Origin: Nectonema munidae
Lineage: Eukaryota > Nematomorpha > Nectonematoida > Nectonematidae
DNA length: 64,000 nt
Reading direction: 5' to 3'
NCBI GenBank assembly: GCA_030549495.1
Contig: JAUIRK010000945.1
Coordinates: 1,075,501-1,139,500, forward strand
Below, one piece after another: positions 54,990 to 64,000 of the stretch (the stretch's first letter is position 1; every line of letters begins with the position of its first letter). The notes under the pieces were generated by a model. That model did not search any database. It was not told the DNA's origin and was given only the letters and a program-made list of their open reading frames with translations. The position numbers were made by a program, and so were the translations under genes.

Positions 54990-56780
54990 ATCTAGCGTTA
55001 TCTGCAACTCTCACGATGAAGTTAAAAAATTACACAAATTTTTGGCATTTATGGTTTTAATATTATTTAAAAGTGTCAATCAAATGTTCGATTTACGTCT
55101 AATGTCTGTAGAAATATTTTGAAATTTAAATAAAATATCTGTTTTTATGCCAAATAGAGGATGCCTGTTTCATTTTTGGACTCAGGTTTGGCATTTATGA
55201 TTTTAAAATATCCGAAAGCTTCAATCAGATTTGCGGTTTACTTCTAGAGTGTCTTCAAAAATATTTTCAAAAAATAAAATATCTGATTTTATACCAAATC
55301 GACTATGCTTATTTTATTTCTGTACTCCATTTTAGCTAATATGATTAAAAAATATCTGGAAGTGGCAATTGAATTAGTGATGTATGCCTGAAAATCAGTT
55401 CTATAAAAATTTCCCAAAAAATCGTTATATAATAAAAATATAATTTTTTTATATATTTTGACGTATAATTCCCTGTTCAATCATGTTGAGTATGAAATAT
55501 TTATTAAAAAAAAACAAACATATTATAAAATCTTTTGAAGATTAGTATGAGAGAAGAAAGTAATCTGAAAACTAATTGAAAGAGAACAAAAAGAGTGTTT
55601 TCTAATGAACAAGGAAGTGTTGTAATGATCGAATATTTGGTTTTTCAAAAAAGATTTTGACCATGAAAAGAAGTTCCCCTTTTACAAATGAAAAATCTTT
55701 AAATCTATAACTTATCATCTTGGATTACAATGATCATAATAACTAAGATGTGTATGAAGTCTGAAAATTTAGAATATGTCAGAGAGTCATCAAAAGATGG
55801 CAATGTGTAAGAATTTAGTCACTATCAAGATATTTTTAATTTAAATTGAATTTGTCCATCTTTTTCCTTTTGCGTGAAAGAGAGGATCTTTTAGATGAAG
55901 AAGGGGGACAACTTTTTGTAATTGAACAATGAACATCACGAATGATTCATCAGAAAAAAACCTTTGAAATGAGATTGGTTGACAAATATTCAGGCATAAT
56001 AATTATTAATAATAAAATAAACGATATTGATAAAAAAAAAGCCTAAGATCATCAAGAAGATTCTTTAATAAGAATGTTTTGAGAGAGGAAAAAATCTGTT
56101 CAAAATAAATCCCTAAAAAAGTTTTTTCAAACACACATTGAAGAAAATAAATTTCTAATTAAAAAAAAAGCTACTAAGAAAGGAACATCATAGAATGAAT
56201 AGCAAAATTACATGCTGTAAAGCATAGAAGATATAACGTAGAGACTACGAGCCGATAACGAATTTGTAGTCAAAAAGATAGATGTCCTATCGAGATTTTG
56301 TTTATTAAATAAATTAAGAAAATAATTACCAGAGAAATACTGCAAGTAAAATTTATTTTGAAGTTTATATATTTGACATTGATTTACAGCTTTAGTCAAT
56401 TTTTTTGACAGGTTTTATTGATTTTTATAAAAAATGAACGTTACCACTAAATTAAACATACTTAAAAATTGGTATATATGTGTAAAAAACTTTTTATAAG
56501 AATAAAAATTTTAATGTTGAGATGGGCTGTCATATTTAAATTATTATTTTTCAGTTTTGAGTGATTTTCATAAAAAAAAAAAAGGAATATCACCAATAAA
56601 CACAGCGTACTTGAAAATGGGTATATGTGTGTAAAAAACTTTATATAATTATTTCGATAAAATGTTTCTTTTCGAGATAAATCAATTTTTTGGCAGGTTT
56701 GATTGATTTTCATAAAAAATTAATATCCCAACTGAATTCAGCATATTTAAAAGTGGGTATATATGTTTAAAAAGCAAAAG
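54990..56780 (-). repeat. Composite dispersed repeat, right copy (inverted)
   Basis: Reverse complement of 905 to 2,935, with the order mirrored. Satellite monomers come first (54,990 to 55,480: atttgcggtttacttctag, taccaaatcgactatg), then the unique middle (gatcatcaagaagattcttt near 56,045), then the 150-bp tandem units (about 56,395 to 56,770). It lies just upstream of the EGF gene, while its partner lies downstream of it. Confidence 0.68.
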
Positions 56781-56938
56781 AATTTTTTAAATAAAAGTTT
56801 TTTTTGATTTAAAATTTTTGCTAAATTTGATTTTAATCCATATTTTAAAAGTTTAAATTATATTTGTGAAATGATATCTATATTTAGTGAATTTTTCAAA
56901 GAATATTTATCAAAAATAGATTCTATATTGAAATTTAA

Positions 56939-58020
56939 TTAACCCATATTTACACAGTGTGCCATATTTTGGCACAATATATTTTACTTATATAAATGTT
57001 TTTTAGGCAATATTTAATTTAACAAAAATCAAGTTTAAAAGAAAAATAGTCTTATTTGTTCTATATATATATCAAACAAATCAAAATTTTTGCCTGATTT
57101 ACTATTTTATATTTTGTTTTTTTATCAAGGTAAATCTCTTCATCAAAAGAATGAAGAAAAACTTTATGGAAAAGTTGGATTAACATCACTCAACGCCATC
57201 AGCAATTTTACTGAAGATGAAAAACACTTCCCATACTTCTTTTTTTGTGATTCTTTATTCTTATCGGAAAATCTTATAAAAAACTTTCATCTCTTGGTTA
57301 TGGTTGCACTGGAACTATTAATGAAAGGCGTTTTTCTAATTTACCACTTTTGTCTCAGAAGGAAATGTCTAAAGAACAACGGGGTAAGGTTTCATTATGT
57401 ACACATGAAAGCAAAAATATAATAGCTGTTAGGTGGATAGATAACAATGTTGTTACTCTTAGTAGCTCTGTTTACGGTCTTCTACCATACAAAAAATTTC
57501 AAGAGATTTTCTAAAAAAGAAAAGAATAAAACAGAAATTGATTGTCCTTATTTAATATATCAGAACAATTCTAAAATGGGTGGAGTAGATCGTTTGAACC
57601 AAAGTATAAATAAATATCGAGTTGGTATAAGAGGTAAAAATGGTATTATTCAGTTTTTACATGGATGATTGATGCAACAATTTGTAATGCTTGGTATCTA
57701 CACAAAATTGTGTAGAGTTAAAATCTTTTTTAGATTTCAGAAGAGAAATTGCAAGATACTATTTGAATAACTTTGGTTCAGCTCCTCTAATTTTAAGACA
57801 CTTAAAATTAAAAATTTAAAATATTTTAAAATTTTAAAATTTAAATTTTCTTTAATTTTAAGAAAATCATTTGATTTCAAAAACAAAAATGGTAAAAGAA
57901 GACGATATGCTTTAGCCCAATGCTCGGAAAGACCTACTACTACTGAATGTATTAAATGTGATGTTGGACTTTGTGTTACTTGTAATGTTAAATATCATTC
58001 ATATAATAATAAATAAAAAC
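56939..58020 (+). mobile_element. piggyBac copy lacking its N-terminal half
   Basis: The left end ttaacccatatttacacag follows TTAA at 56,939 and holds a palindrome, tgtgccatattttggcaca. The coding part starts only at the core of the transposase: KSLHQKNEEKLYGKVGLTSL (about 57,132), the FFFCDSLFLSENLIKN region (catalytic Asp region), then in other frames CTHESKNIIAVRWIDNN and KMGGVDRLNQSINKYRVGI (about 57,576). The Cys-rich tail is at 57,887 to 58,016. About half of the gene is deleted and several frame shifts follow. Confidence 0.8.
57887..58016 (+). pseudogene. piggyBac transposase Cys-rich tail
   Basis: The plus frame reads NGKRRRYALAQCSERPTTTE, then CIKCDVGLCVTCNVKYHSYN and a stop, giving Cys and His ligands spaced as in the zinc-binding C-terminal domain of piggyBac transposases, which contacts the element's ends. 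It is well kept compared with the rest of the copy. Confidence 0.75.
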
Positions 58021-58075
58021 TAAAGTTTTATAAAAAAAGTTTTGCATTATTCTTTAAAAACTTTACAAATTTATG

Positions 58076-58195
58076 ATATGATATGATATTTATTTACAAA
58101 TGAAAGTTTACGCATGAGAAAAGTATGACAAAAACAACTGAACCAAATTATCGAAACAGTATGAAAATAATGTAGGTAATTTCATAATTTCATGT
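58076..58195 (-). mobile_element. LINE 3' end fragment
   Basis: Nearly identical to the reverse complement of the LINE 3' UTR at about 18,030 to 18,120 (gtttacgcatgagaaaagta, aacagtatgaaaataatgta). It carries a tail of tatga repeats at 58,076 to 58,090. A heavily 5'-truncated insertion of the same family, located between the two piggyBac copies. Confidence 0.82.
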
Positions 58196-58230
58196 AGGTA
58201 ATACAAATTTATGTTACCCAAGTAACTATT

Positions 58231-59385
58231 GTTAATAACCCATTACAGTCCAACGTTCCTAAAATGGGAACACTATTAAAAGTTAAAATTTTAAACATGT
58301 ATATTGATAAAAATTTCTTCTATCTTATTTGTTATTTTGTAAATCATTTATACAAATTTTTATAAAAAAAATATTTTAATTTAACTAAAATTTAGGAAAA
58401 AAATCAGTGAAGAACTTTTAAAAATCCAATAAATTGATTACAAATTTTGGAATTAAATTTAAAAAATTCTAAGTTGTAATTTTAATTTTTTTTTATTTAT
58501 TTATAAAAATTTTAATCATATATTTTATTTTAACTATAAAAATGAATTTTTTTTTGAAAAAAATATTGGCACAAACAAAAAAAAATATGTTCCCAAAATG
58601 GGAACGTTGGCTATTTTTAATACTAAAAATTGGTTGAAAAAAATTGTTGAATAAATATTTTCGATGGTTTTTTTTTATTTTTTATTGTTTTAAATAACTT
58701 TTTTTTCAATTTTTAAAATGGAATCTTTTAATTTTGATGAATTGGCATCAGATTCTAGCTATATATTTTTGGAATCTGCCTAAAATTATATTGAAAACTG
58801 TAATGAAGAATTGGAGTTAGTTATTGTTCCTCCAGTTTCTGGTAATAAAGGAATAGATAGTAACGAAGAAGGAGATGATATCATTCTTGATGAAATTGAT
58901 GTGCCCGATGAAAATGCTGGAGAACTAGAGTTACACAGAGTAAACTATAAAGTTCCACAATTTAACGAAACAATTTCCAAAGATAAATGGATAAAATCAG
59001 ACAAGCTATCTCTGAGCTATTTAGAAAATCTTGAGAATCAAAATTTTTTATCCCAATATGAAAGTTTATCTATGCATGAAATTTTTTTACTTTTTTTTAC
59101 AGAAATGTTTCATCATATTGTAGAACAAACTAATCTTTACGCTAAAAGAGATAAAAATAATAGCTCTTTTCAAACACATGTTAGAGAAATGAAAAAATTT
59201 ATGGGTTTATTACTCATTAGCGGATATCATTGTTTATCTGCTGATTGGAGCACTGCTGAGGACCTTTCTGCTCCTATATTTTCAAAGACCATGGCAAGGG
59301 AAAAGTTCAAAAGCATAAAGAAATTTTTACATCTTGCAGATAATAATAAACTTGAAAGCTCTAAAGTTGCAAAAGCTTAAAACCT
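58231..59385 (+). mobile_element. piggyBac copy lacking its C-terminal half
   Basis: The left end is ttaataacccattacag with palindrome ttcctaaaatgggaac, like the MITE ends. A second palindrome is at 58,590. The transposase starts at ATG 58,718 (MESFNFDELASDSS), has one in-frame stop 22 codons in, and then runs open to 59,378. It contains ITHE-type family features: SMHEIFLLFFTEMFHHIVEQ with TNLYAKR, MKKFMGLLLISGYHC and FKSIKKFLHLADN. It ends where the central catalytic region should begin, and no right terminus was found. Confidence 0.82.
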
Positions 59386-60200
59386 TTTAAATTAAGAGTA
59401 TAGTATACAAGCATCGCTACAATTAATACACATATGTGCTTGATTTAAGGATTAATAATTCGTAAATAAACTTCTTCCAATTATGATTTCCCATTTTCTT
59501 TAATTTATGTTACATGAATTGGAATTGCTAAAATGTTAATCTGAGTGAGGAAATGTATATATTGAATTGGATAGTGTATATTTCGCAAAGAGATTATTAT
59601 ACATATCTTACAAACTCGCTCCAGATTCCGAGAAGAGAGAAGTATGAGGAGTATCAGTGATGATTGAAACATTTTTGGAAATGCTAGAAGGAAGAATGAA
59701 AAAAAAATTTTTTTCCCTATCCTGATGCTCAGATTCAAGATGATGTCGATGTAATGCTTGAAGATGGTTGGTTATGCTTGGCGTAAGAACACTTTTTGGA
59801 CTGAAGAAGTTGCATCATGATACTCTCCCTTATAACTTGCTGATTTCTTGTTCAATGCGAAGTTGTGATTGGCTAATTTTCCATGAGGATGTTGAAAAGT
59901 GAAGTACAGTGATATTAAACTTTACATTTCTGTGTTAAGTAGAATTGTATGCTTCCTATACTCATCAGAAGTGCTTAATGAATTATATATATTACATATA
60001 TTGCATAGCTATATATTTGGGTAAAGAGAGATTTCACGAGTGATGACGTAAAGAAAGGTGGAAAATGTATCATACTTTGACAATTTTTTTGCATTGCAAC
60101 TCATTTTTAGGATAACTGAATCGTAAAAAAGTCTTTTGGAGTACTTTAATTTTCGGGCTGGAAGTTTCAAGCTACAATATCTTTTTCGCGCTATATTATA
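59386..60200. other. Unassigned stretch
   Basis: Less AT-rich than average, but no frame longer than about 75 codons and no family signature. The minus frame at 59,505 to 59,738 is hydrophobic by composition and has no start context or splice support. Confidence 0.4.
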
Positions 60201-61452
60201 TCCAGGGCGAAGAAAAATTGATCCAAAAGAATGGAAAAAATTGACTTTTACTCAGAGAAAAAATTGACTTTTTAAAGTTTCACTGAATTGAACAACTATG
60301 AATTCTTTAGAGAAAATATTCAAAATTATTTTAAAGAATCCATGACTTTGTCATTTTTTTTGTTGTTTGTTATTTTAAAAGTTTAAAATAACTTTTTAAC
60401 TTTACTTTAAAATAATACAACAACATATAATTAATGACATTTTCTGATTTAAAATTCGACCATTTTCTAGCAGTTTTTTCAGTTTAGAAAAAGATCTTTC
60501 TACTTCTAAAGTTAAAACTTGACAATTTTGTAATTTGGGATAAGTACTGAGAGAGATTTGAGAGTTTTCCATATTCATGATTTTATTGATTTCATTTTAT
60601 TTGAATCTATTTTCAAGATGCCTTTTAACGCCACAATCGTCTTAAATGAAATAATGTTGAAGAAACAAGTAAAGGCATTTTCGCCTGAAAAAGTCTCTAT
60701 GTTGACTTTTTCCGACTAAATCAATGAATCGTGAATATTCTCTGGTTATTGTTAGCAAGTTTTGACACAGATTTTCTTTTTCATTTGTTTGGCAATCAAA
60801 TTATCATCTTCATCATTAATTTCTTCACTGCTGGAAGATTTTAATGAAAATATTTTGTGCTTGCAACCAATTTGTCAATTTCGTTACAATTGGAACTGAA
60901 GTGTTGCCGATAGGTTTGAAAAGAGAACGTCTTTTTCTATTACTAATTTTAAATGATTTAATGCCGGTAATCTACAATTTTACAGGATAACTTAACTTTT
61001 AAGGTAAACTTGTGTAAAAGATGTAAAAAACATGGAATGATAAAAAAAGTTTAGGAATAAAATTCCATAACTTCTACAGCAGATATATCGTATGTAACCG
61101 CGTTTGTCAACAAAATAAATTTGTCTTGCAAAAAACTTCTTCATGTTTAACCTCAGTAAGGCAAACTTTACAGTAAAACCTTTTATTAGATGAAAAAAGC
61201 CCAACTATTGTGAAAGTGTTAATATAAAGAAGAAATCTTGTATGTATCGCTTATAACAATTTTAGGCACATTGAATCAAAAAGGGTTAAATATAACAATT
61301 GACTTTATTGACCTAAATTCGAAAATTGACTTTGATTGACTTAAAAATTTAAAATTAGTTCAAAAATTTTTAGACTAAACAAGTAAAGATCTTCTTCAAA
61401 GAATTTTTGATAAACAGAAATTAAAGTTGACTTTATTGACTTTTACTCGTCC
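60201..61452 (-). mobile_element. hAT transposon relic, third copy
   Basis: The ends resemble those of the 47-kb element: cagggcgaagaaaaattga near 60,205 and a right end whose reverse complement is caggacgagtaaaagtcaa near 61,440. On the minus strand KNRKRRSLFKPIGNTSVPIV (about 60,930) and ISLSTYPKLQNCQ, then LEVERSFSKLKKLLE (about 60,500), parallel the C-terminal half of that transposase. Many stops; the BED finger part is lost. Confidence 0.8.
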
Positions 61453-61602
61453 TGATTATATCTTATAATTTGGCCCTTTAATGGAAAAATGAACATCCTA
61501 CTTTTGTCCAATGTAGCACCAGGTTTATATAAATCTGTCAAATTACCGCCCTCAAATAGCACAAACCTATACACATACATCCATATAAAGTACTCATATA
61601 AG

Positions 61603-61748
61603 AGGCTTTAGTAAGGTTGGTAAGATACTGGGTTTCTCTAACTCAAGGTCTTCGGTTCGATTCCGCATCAAGCCTCCTTTCCTCATAATTCGATAGAAGC
61701 GGTGCGCCCCTTCTCTATGAAAACACCGCACGCTACCGTTATCTTTAC
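61603..61748 (+). repeat. tRNA-derived SINE, family A
   Basis: Plus-strand A-box-like tagtaaggttggtaagata and B-box ggttcgattcc (61,654 to 61,664). Its tail has cataattcgatagaagcgg and tatgaaaacaccg, matching the copy at 38.1 kb end to end. Confidence 0.75.
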
Positions 61749-63633
61749 AAATGTGTTAATTGATAATTTTCGAGATATTGAAACTTTTTATCCTGTCTAA
61801 GTTCTCTAGCCTATTTTTTCCAGTGTATAATACTTGATTAAAAAAGCAAAAAAAAATGTCTATATTTGTAGACACCCATTCAATCAAATCCAAATTCTTC
61901 AAGTTCAAGGATTTACTCGCTCCATCTGGAAAACTCAGATTTTTCGGTGTTCCTAAGCAGATCTTGTCATACCGGAATCTGTGATAATTCCATAGGAGAA
62001 TTTGGCGCGTAAACTATGTCTTATAGTATATTGGTTCTGTATTCTTGATTTTTTTCAAAAAATACCATTAAATTTCGCCATATAACTTGAACACCGCATG
62101 CCAGAAAGAAAGCTAGCAATTTAGTGATGAAGTATAGAGGAAAAATTGATACCTACTTTCAAAAGTTGGAAGATCTGAAGAAGAAGAAAGTGCTGGCTGA
62201 AAGAAAAACTTGATAGTGTGTGTCTTCAAGAAATTATAGATAAAGGAAGCAAAGCTAAAGATGATGATTGATATATTACGTTATCGAAGCCATTGAAATT
62301 TATTTACACAATCTTTTTTTTTTAAAAATGATTTTTATTTACTTCCAGGAAAGACATACGTCTCACAACGAGAGTTGCTGAATGAGAGTCGCCGGTTTTA
62401 AACCAATATAGATCTGAGGTAGATTAGCTCTTCTTTAGTCCAGAGATGGAACTAAAAGTTGCTGTTAAATATTTAAAATTTTTGAGCATTTTGAAAAAGA
62501 AATGTGAAAATGTAAGAAGTAGCTAGAAAATCTTGCAATTTTCTAAAAGTTTCCAAAAAGTTTTAGAGAGGAAATTGATTTTGAAAGTCAAATAGAGCAG
62601 GGATTTGTGAAAGAAAAAAGGCAAGCTTTTAAGATCCCAAAAATGAAAGAAATGAGTCTACAAAAGTTTTTAAGATATATACTTGCAATATAACATTAAA
62701 CATTTTTTTAGTTTAATACCTTTTCAAAAAAAGATTTTAATTAAAGTTATTAAAGTAAAAATAGTAAAATAAATGAAATTCCAAAATTTCGTCGGCTTTG
62801 TTTCGTACTTACGTAAACGGTTAACAAAAATTCTAAATAAAAATTATAAATGTCAATACTAATCGAATAATCTTTTTCGCTATTTGTCTTGTAACTTTTT
62901 TTTTGTAATTTTTTTTTACTTCCAATTTATTCAGAACTTTTGATGTATACTGCACCGATGGCTCAACTGATTCCTGAAACAAAACTCGGCTAAATAACAT
63001 TCAGCCAAAAGAATAGCAGACGATTAAATTTTTGAAAGGCTTAAAATGACGTACATAAATAATGATATTTTTACAATATCTATGACACAATATCTGATTT
63101 AAAACAATAATCTTAAGTTAAAAATAAATTTTAGAAAAAACATTACTTTTTAAAAAATTTTAAATAGAAATTTTTAACGCCATCTATTTCTAATTTAATA
63201 AATTTTATCAATTTTTTTTTATACCATTACCAAAATTTTGGTCAAATAAGTTTGGGATAAATTAAAATTAATAATATATAAGGAAATAATTTAATAAATT
63301 GTAATATTATTTCCAAAAGGAACGTGCTTTATTTCTATTCATTTTAAACTTTACATTTCATTTTGCCAAGAAAATTGCGGATTCTTTCATAAATCTTTCT
63401 CCTTAATTTTTTTTTTTTTTTTTAAAAAAATTTTAATTTTTTTTTTTTTTTTTAAGAGAGTGAATGAATAAGAAGGCTTTGTGTGGGAGTTGAGATATTC
63501 TAGAAACAAAAGAATTTATCCCTCAATACGAATAATGCATGGAAACTGGTAAAGTGTGTTTTGCCTTTATGATCTTGCTCAATCCTAGAGTATATTTTTT
63601 ATAGAAATTTCAAAGTTATTTGACACTTTAGTA
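61749..63633. other. Mostly unassigned; short coding-like traces
   Basis: From ATG 61,858 a 42-codon plus frame (MSIFVDTHSIKSKFFKFKDL, then LAPSGKLRFFG) has protein-like composition. At about 62,120 another short stretch encodes a Lys-rich segment (LEDLKKKKVLAERK). Neither is recognised and both are probably mobile-element debris. Long A and T homopolymers near 63,400 to 63,455. Nothing else seen. Confidence 0.35.
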
Positions 63634-64000
63634 CAGTGGTTCCCAACCGCCATGGACCCCTAGAGGTCCATGGAAGAATTTCAAGGGGTCCATGGAAATT
63701 CTACTTCAAACTACTTATACTGAATCTCCTTTAATATACTTTTATTTTCCAAATCAATATAAATATATATATTTAGAGCTTTTTTAAATAAATATTTTCT
63801 TCCCTTTTTTAAAGTTTCATATTTTCAATGTTTATATATCATTTTTATTAGTTACAATATTTTTGAAAAATTTATATTTTAATTGGAAAAAAATTTTATT
63901 CACATTTTATGTCAGGCTTTACGATTTCTCTGATTTCATATGAATAAGCATACGATTTAATCAGATGACTACAATCATTTGCATAAAAATCTTTGATTAA
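63634..64000 (+). mobile_element. Non-autonomous hAT-like element, left end
   Basis: cagtggttcccaaccgccat with ggacccctagaggtccatgg is the widespread hAT terminal signature (CAGTGGTTCCCAAC, then GACCCC). The interior is AT-rich and non-coding. The right end is not reached before the window stops, so the end given is a limit of the window. Confidence 0.6.

Overview
The window is a stretch of an AT-rich animal genome. It has spliced exons with GT/AG borders, CR1/Jockey-like LINEs, tRNA-derived SINEs, and hAT, piggyBac and Tigger DNA transposons. Small EGF-coding exons in long AT-rich introns full of transposons suggest an arthropod, perhaps a crustacean or a chelicerate. The species cannot be named from sequence alone. 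No bacterial genes, rRNA, true tRNA genes, CRISPR arrays or clear LTR elements were seen.

One host gene dominates. It lies on the minus strand from about 53.95 kb down to at least 11.16 kb, and possibly to 6.78 kb. I rebuilt nineteen exons by hand from acceptor AG and donor GT sites, most of them too short to stand out as open frames. Sixteen of the first seventeen in gene order, and the last, start and end after codon base 1. The one exception is a pair (15.4 and 14.6 kb) joined after base 2, which still fits together. The product, about 800 residues in this window, is a chain of Cys-rich EGF-like modules (exons at 53.9 to 20.1 kb) followed by beta-strand-rich, Cys-poor segments (19.7 to 11.2 kb). 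A possible membrane-spanning exon lies at 6.8 kb. The layout recalls arthropod surface proteins with EGF strings, such as the tick Bm86/ATAQ type, but that is an inference. The first exon with a signal peptide was not found and is probably upstream of about 54 kb or outside the window.

The introns hold most of the sequence. The intron between 23.1 and 37.4 kb contains an 8.5-kb nested palindrome (24.52 to 33.05 kb) and, 0.2 kb further on, a nearly whole CR1-like LINE (33.25 to 36.66 kb). Each half of the palindrome contains its own 1.5-kb foldback, and half of that foldback recurs alone at 49.26 to 49.53 kb. Other intron residents are decayed LINEs at 12.1, 16.5, 45.4 and 51.6 kb, hAT transposons at 13.1 and 47.2 kb, six SINE-like tRNA-derived pieces in the window, and a pair of 138-bp TTAA-ended MITEs at 50.07 and 51.33 kb.

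The flanks are repeat-dense. Satellite-like monomers of about 125 bp occur at 2.5, 5.3, 7.1 to 8.3, 10.9 and, reversed, 55.0 kb. A 2-kb composite repeat at 0.9 to 2.9 kb recurs in inverted orientation at 55.0 to 56.8 kb, so it brackets the gene. A Tigger relic lies at 3.95 to 5.23 kb. The right end holds two incomplete piggyBac copies (56.9 to 59.4 kb) and another hAT relic (60.2 to 61.45 kb).
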